64,000 nt of DNA from Collinsella aerofaciens (lineage in GTDB: Bacteria; Actinomycetota; Coriobacteriia; Coriobacteriales; Coriobacteriaceae), in NCBI RefSeq assembly GCF_902364945.1, contig NZ_CABJFS010000001.1, forward strand, positions 186,001-250,000, read 5' to 3'. Every line of letters starts with the position of its first letter. Position 1 is the stretch's first letter. Of this stretch, positions 23,060-31,966 are shown piece after piece. Below the pieces are notes generated by a model that was not told where the DNA came from, searched no databases, and saw nothing but the letters and a program-made list of their open reading frames with translations. The position numbers and the translations under genes were made by a program.

Positions 23060-25555
23060 ATGACCGCAACCGCCAGTCGAACCACCAACCGTAGACCCGA
23101 GCTCTTGGCCCCCGCCGGAGGCCCGGAGCCCTTCGCCGCCGCACTCGCTGCCGGGGCAGACGCCATCTACTGTGGCATGGGCAGCTTCAACGCCCGCCGC
23201 AAGGCAACGAACTTTACCGACAAGGCCTTTGAGCAGGCCTGCCGCGCTGCACACCTGGCCGGCTCGCGCGTCTACGTCACGGTCAACATCGTCATCAAGG
23301 AATCCGAGATGAGCGATGCGCTGCAGCTCATCCATCGCTGCTCCACGCTGGGCGCCGACGCCTTCATCATCCAGGACTGGGGCCTGTTCTTTGAGGTCAA
23401 GCGCACGATGCCCAGCATCGAGACGCATATCTCGACCCAGGCGAACATCCACGACGACCGCGGAACCATCTGGTGCCGCGAGCAGGGTGCCGACCGCGTG
23501 ACCCTCTCGCGCGAGCTCTCCATTGACGAGATCGCCACCATCCACGACGCCGCGCCCGATGTTGACCTTGAGGTCTTTAGCCACGGTGCCATCTGCTTTT
23601 GCTACTCGGGCCTGTGCCTGCTTTCGAGCTTTGCCATGGCGGGCCGCTCGGCCAACCGCGGCATGTGCGCTCAACCCTGTCGCCTGCCTTACGAGCTGAT
23701 CGACGAGAACGGCCGCTCGCTCTCCCCTGCCGGTCGCGAGCGCGCGCTGTGCCCGCGCGACACCAACACTTCGCAGCTTGTTCGCCGTCTGTATGACGCC
23801 GGCGCCGCATCGCTCAAGCTCGAGGGCCGCATGAAGGCTCCCGATTACGTGTATTCCATCGTCGACGTGTATCGTCATCAGATTGATGACATGCTGGCCG
23901 GAACCACCGTTGCCAAGGACGAGAAAGCCGCCCGCCAGCGCCAGCTCAAGCGCTGCTTTAACCGCGACTTTACGCACGCCTATCAGGACGGCACCTCGGG
24001 CGACGAGATGATGAGCTATGAGCGTTCCAACAACCGCGGCCAGATCGTGGGCACGGTGCTGGGCAGCCGCCCGGCCAACCGCGATGTGCGCGGCCTTAAG
24101 CCCGACGACCGCCGTCGCCGCGCCGCCATCGCCCGCATTGAGCTGTTTGAGCCCGTGGGCAAGGGCGACCTGCTGGAGCTTCGCCACGATAACGAGTTTG
24201 ACCAGTTCCTGACCACCATTGCCGCCGATGATGCCGCAGCCGGTGAAGTCATCGAATGTCGCGTACCCCGCAGCATGCCCGAGGGCTGCCGCGTCCGCGT
24301 GATTCGCAGTCAGCGTGCCATCGACGCCGCCGGCGCCGCGCTCAAGCGCGATGTGCTGCGCCGCCGAGCTGTTGATGTGTCCGTCGTGGCGCGTCTGGGC
24401 GAGCCGTTTACCGTTACGCTCACCTGCTGCGACGACCCTTCGCTTACGGCCACGGCCACGGGCTTTACCGTCGAAGCCGCCAAGACCCGTGCGGTCGAGG
24501 CGTCCGATCTGGTTGAACACGTCGGCCGCATGGGTTCCTCTCCCTTTGAGGCTGCAAGCTTTGAGGTGGCACTCGATGAGGGCTGTGGCATGGGTTTCTC
24601 CGCCGTACATAAGGTGCGCGCCGCCGCTTGCAAGGCGCTGGAAGAGGCCATTCTGGCGCCGTACGCGGAGCGCGCGAAAACGCTCGAGCTGCCGGCGATT
24701 GTCACCAGTGATTCCCGCCCCGCGCCCGAGCACTACCGCGACGAGCCACAGATCTGCGCCACCGTCACCTCGCTCGAGGCCGCCGAGGCAGCCCGCGCGG
24801 AGGGCGCAACGCGCATCTACATGACCACCGACGTACTCGACGCGTCCGGGCTCTCCCCCACCGACGCATTTGAGCAGGGTATCGTGCCCGTACTCGACGA
24901 GGTCTGCCGCGCCGTTGACCACGTCCGCGTCGATCCCTGGATCAATGCCGGAGCCACCGTCGCCGTCGGCAATATCTCCGAGCTCGCCGTAGCCGCGCGT
25001 GCCGGCGCCACGGCCGAGATTCGCTCTTGCCTGCCGGTGCACAACACGCCTTGCATGGAGGCACTTGCCGAGCGCGGAGCCGGCGCGTTTTGGCTCTCGC
25101 CCGAGATCACGCTCGACGAGATCGTCTCGCTCGGCGCCGCCGCGCCCGCGGCTCTGGGCATCACCGTCTTTGGCCGCCCGCGCGTCATGACAAGCGAGCA
25201 TTGCATTCTGCAGGTTGCCAACGGCTGCATCCACGATTGTGCCAACTGCCGCCTGCGCGCCCGCAAGCTGTCGCTCAAGAATATCGACGGCAAGGTCATG
25301 CCGGTGCGCACCGACATCCACGGCCGCTCACGCCTGTACGACGCCTACCCCATCGACCTTACGCCCCAGGTACCACAGCTGCTCGACGCCGGCGTCCGTC
25401 GTCTCATGGTGGACGGAACGCTGCTCGAGGCCGATGAGATTGGCCGTGCCGTCGCTCGCGTCCGTCGCGCTGTCGAGGCGGCTCAAGCCGGCCGCAAGCC
25501 GGCCGCCCGCCTGCGCGGCGCCACCTCGGGCTGCATGTTTGTGGGAATTAGCTAA
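23060..25555 (+). CDS. Peptidase U32 family protein (YhbU/RlhA-like) with extended C-terminus
   Basis: U32-family proteins include RlhA, which hydroxylates 23S rRNA, and proteins called collagenases. The 831-residue protein has PELLAPAGGPEPFAAALAAG near residue 13, GADAIYCGMGSFNAR near 32, and the U32 signature FSHGAICFCYSGLCLLSS near 175 with nearby cysteines (GMCAQPCR near 205). A DUF3656-type region follows, and a second cysteine cluster (CILQVANGCIHDCANCRLR) lies near residue 720. Length fits the long U32 subgroup rather than short peptidases. It is probably co-transcribed with the pseudouridine synthase 15 bp downstream, supporting an RNA-modification role. An AAAGGCAGGAT ribosome site abuts the ATG. 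Confidence 0.87.
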   Translation: MTATASRTTNRRPELLAPAGGPEPFAAALAAGADAIYCGMGSFNARRKATNFTDKAFEQACRAAHLAGSRVYVTVNIVIKESEMSDALQLIHRCSTLGADAFIIQDWGLFFEVKRTMPSIETHISTQANIHDDRGTIWCREQGADRVTLSRELSIDEIATIHDAAPDVDLEVFSHGAICFCYSGLCLLSSFAMAGRSANRGMCAQPCRLPYELIDENGRSLSPAGRERALCPRDTNTSQLVRRLYDAGAASLKLEGRMKAPDYVYSIVDVYRHQIDDMLAGTTVAKDEKAARQRQLKRCFNRDFTHAYQDGTSGDEMMSYERSNNRGQIVGTVLGSRPANRDVRGLKPDDRRRRAAIARIELFEPVGKGDLLELRHDNEFDQFLTTIAADDAAAGEVIECRVPRSMPEGCRVRVIRSQRAIDAAGAALKRDVLRRRAVDVSVVARLGEPFTVTLTCCDDPSLTATATGFTVEAAKTRAVEASDLVEHVGRMGSSPFEAASFEVALDEGCGMGFSAVHKVRAAACKALEEAILAPYAERAKTLELPAIVTSDSRPAPEHYRDEPQICATVTSLEAAEAARAEGATRIYMTTDVLDASGLSPTDAFEQGIVPVLDEVCRAVDHVRVDPWINAGATVAVGNISELAVAARAGATAEIRSCLPVHNTPCMEALAERGAGAFWLSPEITLDEIVSLGAAAPAALGITVFGRPRVMTSEHCILQVANGCIHDCANCRLRARKLSLKNIDGKVMPVRTDIHGRSRLYDAYPIDLTPQVPQLLDAGVRRLMVDGTLLEADEIGRAVARVRRAVEAAQAGRKPAARLRGATSGCMFVGIS

Positions 25556-25570
25556 CCGAAAGGTTTACAC

Positions 25571-26230
25571 GTGAACGAAGAACCTCAAGTCCTCTATTGC
25601 GACGCCTGGCTCATGGCCATCGACAAGCCCGCCGGCATGATCGTCCACGGTGACGGCACCGGCGAGCGCACACTTACCGACTACGCCAGCGACCTTTTGC
25701 TGGCGATGGGCGACGGCTTTGCCGCGACCGACATGCAGCCGCTCAACCGCTTGGACCGCGACACCACCGGCGTGGTGCTGTTCTCGCTCGACAAGCAAAC
25801 GCAGCCCGCCTTTGACCAGATGATCATCGACCACGCGTTCGAAAAGCACTACCTGGCGCTCGCCGAGGGCAAAATCGACTGGAACGAGAAGCTCATCGAC
25901 AAGCCTATCGCCCGCGACCGCCACGATAGCCGCAAGATGCGCGTTGGCGCCAGCGGCAAGCCATCTCAGACGCGCGTCAAGGTACTCAAGCGCCTTAAGA
26001 GCCGCCGCGGCCTGCCCACGCGCTCGTATATTGATGTCGAGCTGCTCACCGGCCGCAAGCATCAGATTCGCGTGCACCTGGCAAGCGAGCATCATCCCCT
26101 GGTTGGCGACGACCTGTACGGAACGCCGCGCCCCTGCGGCCTCATGCTCCACGCCCACAGCGTGTCCTTTACGCATCCCGTAACCGGCGAGCACATCCAC
26201 ATCGAAGCCCCTTGCCCCTGGGAGCCCTAA
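25571..26230 (+). CDS. RluA-family pseudouridine synthase
   Basis: RluA-type enzymes convert uridine to pseudouridine in rRNA or tRNA. The 219-residue protein has the catalytic motif PLNRLDRDTTGVVLFS near residue 58, where the aspartate is the nucleophile and the usual first histidine is Asn. The C-terminal LTGRKHQIRVHLA is the other signature. There is no S4 RNA-binding domain. The GTG start at 25571 follows GAAAGG by 7 bp. It follows the U32 gene closely. Its stop codon coincides with the first base of a composite inverted-repeat element. The rRNA or tRNA target cannot be assigned. Confidence 0.88.
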   Translation: MNEEPQVLYCDAWLMAIDKPAGMIVHGDGTGERTLTDYASDLLLAMGDGFAATDMQPLNRLDRDTTGVVLFSLDKQTQPAFDQMIIDHAFEKHYLALAEGKIDWNEKLIDKPIARDRHDSRKMRVGASGKPSQTRVKVLKRLKSRRGLPTRSYIDVELLTGRKHQIRVHLASEHHPLVGDDLYGTPRPCGLMLHAHSVSFTHPVTGEHIHIEAPCPWEP

Positions 26231-26611
26231 ACCACCACAATGGGGACAGGCACCTTTATGATGGTTTTGCCGCGATGGCTCAGCCGCGGTCCCAAAACGT
26301 CTCGATCTGTAACAGTTAGAACCCATTTTCTGGTCTACCTGTTACAGATCAAGACTTTCGAATCCCCCTTAAGGGAAAATCTCAATCTGTAACAGTAACT
26401 CGGCAAAATCAGTCCCAGATGTTACAGATTGAGACAAAGGGACGGCGCGGTTCGTAAGTATCTCGATCTGTAACATCTAGCCTGCTTTTAACGGTCTGGT
26501 TGTTACAGATTTAGATAAACCGGTAGACAACAAAAGTGGCAGCGCCCGGGATGGTCGTTGCCGCTTTTCCATTGACCCACCACAAAGGTGCCTGTCCCCT
26601 TTGTGGTGGTT
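26230..26611. repeat. Composite element: 31-bp terminal inverted repeats around six evenly spaced inverted repeats
   Basis: Outer arms 26230-26260 and 26581-26611 are reverse complements over 31 nt with 2 mismatches (core GGGGACAGGCACCTTT). Inside are three hairpins built on ATCTGTAACA: arms 26299-26315/26339-26355 (1 mismatch), 26380-26394/26420-26434 (perfect) and 26461-26475/26501-26515 (2 mismatches). The gaps between successive arms are 23, 24, 25, 26 and 25 nt, so arms alternate in orientation at almost constant spacing and hairpins recur every 80-81 bp. The interior sequences are unrelated. It fills the space between convergent rluA-like and deoR-like genes. No target-site duplication is evident. 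Confidence 0.85.
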
Positions 26612-26626
26612 TTGGCCTTCCCGTCG

Positions 26627-27373
26627 CTAGACCGTGACGACGTTGTCCATTGTCCGGTACTTGGCGGGGACCTCGCCTGCGGTAATAATCGTTGCGTCAC
26701 GAAAGTCCGCGAACTTGACGGGCGCCACCATGCCAAATTTACTGGCGTCCGAGATTACGAAGCGCTTGGCCGTATGGCGCATCGAGATACGCTTTACTTG
26801 CGCCTCCTCGATATCGGGCGCCGTGAAGCCCTGCTCGGCGGCAATGCCGTTAGAGCCCCAAAAGCCACAGTTGAAGTTGTAGCGGTCTAAGGTTGCCAAG
26901 GCATCGGGGCCAACGAGCGCCTCGGTCTCGGGTTTGAGCTCGCCACCCAGCACCACGGTACGCATGCCGCGCAAAGCAAGGCGTTGAGCATGGAGCACGG
27001 AATCGGTCACATAGGTGACATCTTCAAGGTGTGGAAGATGCTCGATGAGCCTGAGCGTCGTCGAACCCGAGTCGATGTATACAAAGCTCTCGGGCTCCAC
27101 AAGTGCCGCCGCACGGGCGCAGATACGCTCCTTGTCGTCGTTATGGAGGTCGCTGCGCTCATTAAGCGTTAGGTCGCGCGTCACGTGCGCGCGCTCCAGA
27201 CTTGTCGCGCCTCCGTGCACCTTGGCGATACGGTGTGCTCGGTCGAGCGTCTGCAGGTCGCGCCGAATGGTAGACGCCGTCACGCCCAGGGCTTCGGCAA
27301 GCTCCGGCACGGTAACCGAGCCGGCCTGCTGAACCATCGACACGATCGCGTTGAGCCTATCTTCCGCTAGCAT
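26627..27373 (-). CDS. DeoR/GlpR-family transcriptional repressor
   Basis: The 248-residue protein has an N-terminal DeoR winged helix (VTVPELAEALGVTASTIRRDL, near residues 20-40, followed by KVHGGA) and a C-terminal sugar-phosphate isomerase-like sensor domain with IDSGSTTLRLIEHL near residue 97 and GFTAPDIEEAQVKR near 195. DeoR proteins usually sense phosphorylated sugars. It starts 3 bp after the stop of the oxidoreductase gene, with its GAGGAGG site inside that gene, so the two are translationally coupled. Regulation of its own operon is likely. Confidence 0.92.
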   Translation of the reverse strand: MLAEDRLNAIVSMVQQAGSVTVPELAEALGVTASTIRRDLQTLDRAHRIAKVHGGATSLERAHVTRDLTLNERSDLHNDDKERICARAAALVEPESFVYIDSGSTTLRLIEHLPHLEDVTYVTDSVLHAQRLALRGMRTVVLGGELKPETEALVGPDALATLDRYNFNCGFWGSNGIAAEQGFTAPDIEEAQVKRISMRHTAKRFVISDASKFGMVAPVKFADFRDATIITAGEVPAKYRTMDNVVTV

Positions 27374-27376
27374 CGC

Positions 27377-28456
27377 TTACTCCTCCTCGGGGTACACGAC
27401 TCCCCAATCGGCGCGAAGCTTGGTCATAAGCTCCATAACATCAGAAGCATAGCCCAGAAGCTCACGCTTCGAATCATCGCCGGCAACGGCCCTCTCCAGG
27501 TCGGCCATCTCGTAGCACAGAGCGTATGCCTCGGTGCCAGCGTGGACCTCCTCACGGTGACCGTCTGCAGTCCACACGATGGTCGCGTGATCGGCACGCG
27601 GATAATCGTTGACCTCGATATAGCACTTGTCGAAGCTAATGACCGAGCGCTTGGGCTGCTTGGAGTGAAGCGTAAGGCTCACGACGCCCAGCTGCTGCTC
27701 GGCATTGCGGCAGACGATGCCGCCCGCAACATCGACGCCAGTCTCGCAGGTGTTGCCTAGAGACACGACCTCGGCGGGCTGGCTCGCCATAAACAGGCGC
27801 ATGACGGACAGGGCATACACACCAATATCGAGCATGGCACCGCCGGCAAGGTTGCGATTGTAGAAACGGTTGGTCAGGTCGCCGTACTCCTTGTAGCTAC
27901 CAAAGTTGAGCTGAGCGAGGTTCATGCGGCCGAACTCGCCGGCATCCATGCGGCGACGCAGCTCTTGATACAAGGGCATGTGGAGCACCGTGGTAGCGTC
28001 CATAAGGACCACGTTGTGCTCGGCGGCAATGGCACGGGCCTCATCGAGTTCAGCGGAATTGAGGGTAATGGCCTTCTCGCAGAGCACGTGCTTGCCGGCT
28101 GCCAGGGCAGCGCGCAGATAGGTGATATGAGTGTTGTGCGGGGTAGTGATGTAGACGGCGTCGATGCCAGGATCGGCGTAGAGGTCCTCAACCGTGTCGT
28201 AGACCTTCTCGATGCCATACTGCTCGGCAAAAGCCTGAGCCTTGGACAGCGTACGGTTGGCGACGCCCGCAAGCTTGCGACCGGCAAGAGCAAGGGACTG
28301 AGCCATCTGGTTGGCGATAACGCCGCAACCGATGACGGCCCAATGGAGCTCGGGAGCCGTAAAAATATCGTCGGGGAACGGCTTGTCCTGGACCGAAGCG
28401 AACGCTGCTTTGGCGGCTGCCGCGGCGTCGAGCGGAGCCTGCTTGGAATCTGCCAT
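27377..28456 (-). CDS. Gfo/Idh/MocA-family NAD(P)-dependent oxidoreductase
   Basis: Such enzymes oxidise or reduce sugars, inositols and related polyols. The 359-residue protein has a Rossmann motif AVIGCGVIANQMAQSLA near residue 41 and the catalytic-lysine motif GKHVLCEKAITLN near residue 120, then the C-terminal substrate domain with DIGVYALS near residue 210. About 35 residues precede the Rossmann motif, slightly longer than usual. The ATG has an AGGAGG site. It is followed by a coupled DeoR regulator. The substrate is unknown; the regulator type points to a sugar. Confidence 0.88.
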   Translation of the reverse strand: MADSKQAPLDAAAAAKAAFASVQDKPFPDDIFTAPELHWAVIGCGVIANQMAQSLALAGRKLAGVANRTLSKAQAFAEQYGIEKVYDTVEDLYADPGIDAVYITTPHNTHITYLRAALAAGKHVLCEKAITLNSAELDEARAIAAEHNVVLMDATTVLHMPLYQELRRRMDAGEFGRMNLAQLNFGSYKEYGDLTNRFYNRNLAGGAMLDIGVYALSVMRLFMASQPAEVVSLGNTCETGVDVAGGIVCRNAEQQLGVVSLTLHSKQPKRSVISFDKCYIEVNDYPRADHATIVWTADGHREEVHAGTEAYALCYEMADLERAVAGDDSKRELLGYASDVMELMTKLRADWGVVYPEEE

Positions 28457-28856
28457 TATGTGCCTCCTGTGTCATAGAACGCCTTGCTTTCTGACAGCTC
28501 TATATTCGCACAAACACGCGCTTCTGTGCGCGTTTTTGCGTATCTCACCGCTAAACGGTCATTGTTGTCCCGAAAACGGCGCATCTATACGCATATTCAC
28601 GCAATCCCACGCACGCAAATACGCACAAATGCGAACCGGTCATTGCTCAGAGACAGGGGCTTATGCTTAGAACTCAAAAGACAGGATGATCCGCTTCGCC
28701 TCGTCGCTCATGGCGCGCTGCAGCTCTAAGGACCGTCCCAAACTGCCGACAGAAAAGGAACGTTCCAAACTGCAGACAGAAAAAGAACGTCCCCAGGCGC
28801 CGGCATTTCAAGAGTACTCATTTAAGTCTGTCCCCAATGAGTGGGAGTAATCAGAG
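28457..28856. repeat. Non-coding stretch with a 28-bp tandem duplication
   Basis: No gene is supported here. At 28736-28795 a unit of about 28 bp is present twice (CAAACTGCCGACAGAAAAGG and CAAACTGCAGACAGAAAAAG at its core), each followed by GAACGTYCC. Such words resemble REP units mobilised by REP-associated transposases. Upstream, CGGTCATTGTT-like words occur at 28556 and 28637, and a small stem ACGCGC/GCGCGT with a T-run lies near 28515-28537. The promoter of the oxidoreductase operon should lie just upstream of 28456. Confidence 0.5.
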
Positions 28857-29103
28857 ACCCTTTGCGAGGGAGGCCGGACGTGGCCTTCCTCGTTTTTATT
28901 CATGGACTTTAGTCCGTGCCGCGCGGCACGCGCGGCATAGAAAGCCACCCGCTCAGCGAGTGGAGGCCAATTTCCGCTACGCGACAAAAACCTTCCCCCT
29001 AGCATGAGGATTGTTCAGGTCATCATACTAGGGGGAGGTGATTGCTGTGGCCCAGAAAGCCAACAGTCTCGCGTACACGAAATGGCTGTGCAAGTACCGC
29101 ATC
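28857..29103 (+). mobile_element. IS200/IS605-type left end with truncated transposase
   Basis: Three traits of an IS200 left end are visible. A terminator facing inward (CGAGGGAGGCC at 28865-28875 with 28882-28892, then TTTTT) would block transcription from outside. Further small palindromes follow near 28910-28970. A stem (CCCCCTAG at 28995-29002 with 29028-29035) hides a GGGGGAGG ribosome site just before GTG at 29047. The frame reads MAQKANSLAYTKWLCKYRI, the start of IS200-type TnpA, then stops resembling it after about 19 codons. The catalytic HUH and Tyr regions are absent, so it is a dead remnant. Confidence 0.75.
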
Positions 29104-29105
29104 GC

Positions 29106-29324
29106 ACCGAGGTCAAGCTCATCGCCGCCATCGTCGAGAAGCACCCCAAGGTGCGCTTTGCCGCGAGCCGCACCTCGGCCCACGCCGACCTCTACGACCG
29201 CATGGAGCAGGCCCTGTGCGAGCGCGTGGCCAACGCGGTGGAGGTCGTCCGCTCCGACATCAGCCCCGCGCTTCTTGTCCACACCGGTCCAAACCTCGTG
29301 GGTGTGGCGGTCCAGGGACTCTAG
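29106..29324 (+). pseudogene. DegV-like C-terminal fragment
   Basis: A stretch of about 72 codons in a different frame from the transposase remnant ends in VHTGPNLVGVAVQGL, resembling the lipid-binding DegV family C-terminus, where a histidine and glycines line the fatty-acid pocket. The N-terminal three quarters of DegV are absent and no start site fits. It directly abuts the truncated IS200 end, so insertion and deletion probably fused the two. The identification rests on a short conserved tail. Confidence 0.4.
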
Positions 29325-29359
29325 CGGAGGCAGGGCGTCCTGCCCCAAAAACAAATGCA

Positions 29360-29407
29360 AAAGACGAGCACTTCTTGCCGCTCAATTGGCAAGAAGCGCT
29401 CGTCTTT
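29360..29407 (-). terminator. Bidirectional terminator after the sugar operon
   Basis: A 20-bp stem with one mismatch (29360-29379 with 29388-29407) has T-runs on both strands. It lies 34 bp past the ROK kinase stop and ends the PTS operon. Confidence 0.85.
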
Positions 29408-29440
29408 TCTTAACGCGTTGTATGGCGGAGAGAGCGCAAG

Positions 29441-30325
29441 TTACGCGAGCGCCCTTCTTGCCAGCTCGGCCGCGCCGAGGATTCCTTGGTCGCCGCCGCA
29501 GCCCGGGGCGCAGATGTAGCTCTCCATGTCCTTAAGCTCGGCGGTCTGGATGTAGCCACCCAGATATTCGAGGGTCTTCTTGCGGACGATGCCGTAGAGC
29601 TGCTCCTGGTGCATCACGCCGCCGCCGAGGACGATGCGGCGAGGCGAGTACATGAGCACGAGGTTCGCACACATCTGCCCCAGATAATCCCCCTCGAGCG
29701 CCCACACCTCATCGTTATCCGCGAGCTCGGCCGCGGGCTTTCCCCAGCGCGCGGCGATGGCGGGGCCGGAGGCGAGCCCCTCGAGACAGCTCGCGTGGCT
29801 CGGGCAGACGCAGCGTCCCTCCTCGATGGGACGGGTCCTTACCAGCATGTGACCGGCCTCGGGGTGCAGCATGCCGTGAAGGAGTCTGCCCGCGCACATG
29901 ACGCCCGCGCCCACGCCGGTGCCGATGGTCACGTAGACGGCGTCCTCGAGCCCCTTGCAGCAGCCGAAGACCACTTCGCCGAGGCAGGCAACGTTCACGT
30001 CCGTGTCGTAGGCCACCGGAATCCCGAGGGCGTCGGCGAACGCGGCGCGAAGACCATGGCCTCGCCACGCGAGCTTGGGCGTCTGGAGGATGGAGCCGTA
30101 GCGCTCGTCGTTGGGGTTGACGCAGGTCGGGCCGAAGGCGCCGATGCCCAACGCGTCCACATCGCGGGCGGTGAACCACTCGATCATCTGCGGGACGGTC
30201 TCGGCGGGCGTAAGCGTCGGGGTCTCCATACGGTCGAGGACCTCGCCGTCGCCGGACACCACGGCACAGACCATCTTGGTCCCGCCGGCTTCGAGGGCGC
30301 CGAGCCTCATTTGCTTTTCGCTCAT
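29441..30325 (-). CDS. ROK-family sugar kinase, fructokinase-like
   Basis: ROK kinases phosphorylate hexoses such as fructose, glucose or mannose. The 294-residue protein has the ATP-binding LGALEAGGTKMVCAV at the start, IGAFGP near residue 61, and the zinc motif HPEAGHMLV followed by CVCPSHASCLEG near residues 155-180. The spacing is that of the YdhR/GmuE fructokinase group. The ATG has an AAGGAGG site. It is the last gene of the mannose-type PTS/GH172 operon, where it would trap a free hexose released by the glycosidase. Confidence 0.87.
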   Translation of the reverse strand: MSEKQMRLGALEAGGTKMVCAVVSGDGEVLDRMETPTLTPAETVPQMIEWFTARDVDALGIGAFGPTCVNPNDERYGSILQTPKLAWRGHGLRAAFADALGIPVAYDTDVNVACLGEVVFGCCKGLEDAVYVTIGTGVGAGVMCAGRLLHGMLHPEAGHMLVRTRPIEEGRCVCPSHASCLEGLASGPAIAARWGKPAAELADNDEVWALEGDYLGQMCANLVLMYSPRRIVLGGGVMHQEQLYGIVRKKTLEYLGGYIQTAELKDMESYICAPGCGGDQGILGAAELARRALA

Positions 30326-30404
30326 GTGATCCTCCTTACAAAGGGACGCCCGCAGTCATGGTCAACCGCGGGCGCCCATAACGTTGGCTTGTTTCGAGGC
30401 GACC

Positions 30405-31529
30405 CTACCTGGGCACGCGGTCCTGCCTTGCGGCAAACGGGGCGAGCACGGCGTGCGGCTCGCTTTGGTACCAGTAGGCGACGGTGGAGATGTCGTCCTC
30501 GCGCTCGTAGAGCTTGATGTCGTCGTTGCCGAGGTCCTGGAACGTCACGCGCAGGTCCTCCTTGAACGAGATCGGGTCGGGAAGGTGCCACCTGTAGAGG
30601 CCGTGCCTGGGCAGCGCGTCGTCGTTAGTCGCGAGCATCGGATTCGGGTTCGGCTTGCCCGCGCTGAAGCGGTCGCGCGTGGCGTCGCGCGTCGAGCGGT
30701 ACGGGTAGCCGGCGAACAGCGTGTTGAAGCACTGCGCCTCGGGCAGCGCGTGGGGCGGCCTGTCGAGGAAGGCCCAGGCACCGCCGAAGTAGTCCTCGGC
30801 TCCCGTCGAGGTGACCGTGGGGAACTCCTCGTCGCCGTCGAGGAAGAACTTCATCTCGCCCTCGCCCCACCAATAGCGCTCCAGGGCGCACAGGGCCATG
30901 TAGGTGCCGACGTAGTAGCCCTTGCCGCGCACGCCGTCGAGCACGGTGTAGTCGACGCCCCTGCGGGTGCTGCGCTCGCGGTTAAAGCGGGCGTGGAAGT
31001 ACATGGCGTCGTCCGGCACGTCGGTGAGCGCGTAGTTGAACGTGTAGAAGATGTACTTAATGAACCCGGGGTGCTCGCTCGTAAGCGTGACCTTGGCGTG
31101 CTTCCTGAAGGGCATCTCGAAGTAGCAGTTCATGCCGCCCGTCGGGTTCACGCAGATGGGCATCGAGTTGACGATGGCGCGCTCACCGAAGCCGTTGCAG
31201 AAGAAGTCGCCGACAGGGCACTCGACCGAGGGGGTCTCCTCGTCGTCCCAGTAGAAGCGCAGCACGAGGTCACGCATGACGAAGCTGCCGGCGGCGGTCT
31301 TGTCGGGGACGGTCATCCAGATGTGGCGGATGATGCCGGGTCCCTCGATGTCCGCGAGCGTGATGGTCTCGCCGGACTCAAGGGGCACGCAGCACGAGCC
31401 CTTGCGGCCGACGCCGAGGTGGCTGGCCGACATGGCGGCGCGGCCCTTCTCGCCCGTGATGTTCTCGGGGGTGATGGCGCGGCTTTCCTCACCGCCGTGC
31501 ATCCACACGTCCTTAAGGAACTCTCTCAT
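30405..31529 (-). CDS. GH172 (DUF2961) family glycoside hydrolase
   Basis: GH172 includes difructose-dianhydride I synthase/hydrolase, alpha-fructofuranosidases and alpha-D-arabinofuranosidases. The 374-residue protein has IEGPGIIRHIWMT near residue 62, LRFYWDDEETPSVECPVGDFF near 90-110, and STGAEDYFGGAW near residue 245, the conserved region carrying family acidic residues. There is no signal peptide, so it acts in the cytoplasm on a substrate brought in by the PTS. It lies 12 bp after the IIA gene. With a fructokinase-like ROK protein, difructose anhydride or another fructofuranoside is a plausible substrate; this is inference. Confidence 0.82.
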   Translation of the reverse strand: MREFLKDVWMHGGEESRAITPENITGEKGRAAMSASHLGVGRKGSCCVPLESGETITLADIEGPGIIRHIWMTVPDKTAAGSFVMRDLVLRFYWDDEETPSVECPVGDFFCNGFGERAIVNSMPICVNPTGGMNCYFEMPFRKHAKVTLTSEHPGFIKYIFYTFNYALTDVPDDAMYFHARFNRERSTRRGVDYTVLDGVRGKGYYVGTYMALCALERYWWGEGEMKFFLDGDEEFPTVTSTGAEDYFGGAWAFLDRPPHALPEAQCFNTLFAGYPYRSTRDATRDRFSAGKPNPNPMLATNDDALPRHGLYRWHLPDPISFKEDLRVTFQDLGNDDIKLYEREDDISTVAYWYQSEPHAVLAPFAARQDRVPR

Positions 31530-31541
31530 CGTCGACCTCCT

Positions 31542-31940
31542 CTATTCGTCGTCGTCGCACTCGGCGGAACTGGCACCGTTCACGTAGATGATCTGCTGGC
31601 GCGCCTCGTTGACGAGGGCGTCGAAGTCGAGTTTCTCGTCGGGGCGCGCGAGCGCGACCGTCATGGCGAGCGGGAGGTTGACACCCGCGATCACGTGGAT
31701 CCGGTCGGAGGCGAAGCGGGAAAAGCGCTGGTTCACGCTGCCGCCGTACGCGTCGGTGAGGACGACGACCTCGTCAGTGCCCGAAAGAGCCGCCTCGACC
31801 GCCGCGTCGAGCCCCTCGCCGTTGTCGTTCACGTAGGCGCACACGGCGTTGACGGCGTCGCCCTTACCCGTAAGGAACTCGAGGGTGTCCTTGAAGCCCT
31901 GGGCGAGAAGGGAATGGCTCGCCACAACTATCTTTCTCAT
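31542..31940 (-). CDS. PTS mannose-family EIIA component
   Basis: The 132-residue cytoplasmic protein accepts phosphate from HPr and passes it to EIIB. The start MRKIVVASHSLLAQGFKDTL contains the phospho-histidine at residue 9, and VVVLTDAYGGS near residue 64 is the second family motif. It lacks a fused IIB domain. It follows the IID gene by 26 bp; its ribosome site is weak, so it may be translationally coupled. Confidence 0.92.
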   Translation of the reverse strand: MRKIVVASHSLLAQGFKDTLEFLTGKGDAVNAVCAYVNDNGEGLDAAVEAALSGTDEVVVLTDAYGGSVNQRFSRFASDRIHVIAGVNLPLAMTVALARPDEKLDFDALVNEARQQIIYVNGASSAECDDDE

Positions 31941-31966
31941 TGATTCACCAATCTCTTGGGTCGAAG

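Noticed and set aside
26230..26611. Possible CRISPR array
   Set aside because: Repeats alternate in orientation, are only about 15-17 nt, pair into hairpins with neighbours, and no cas gene is near.
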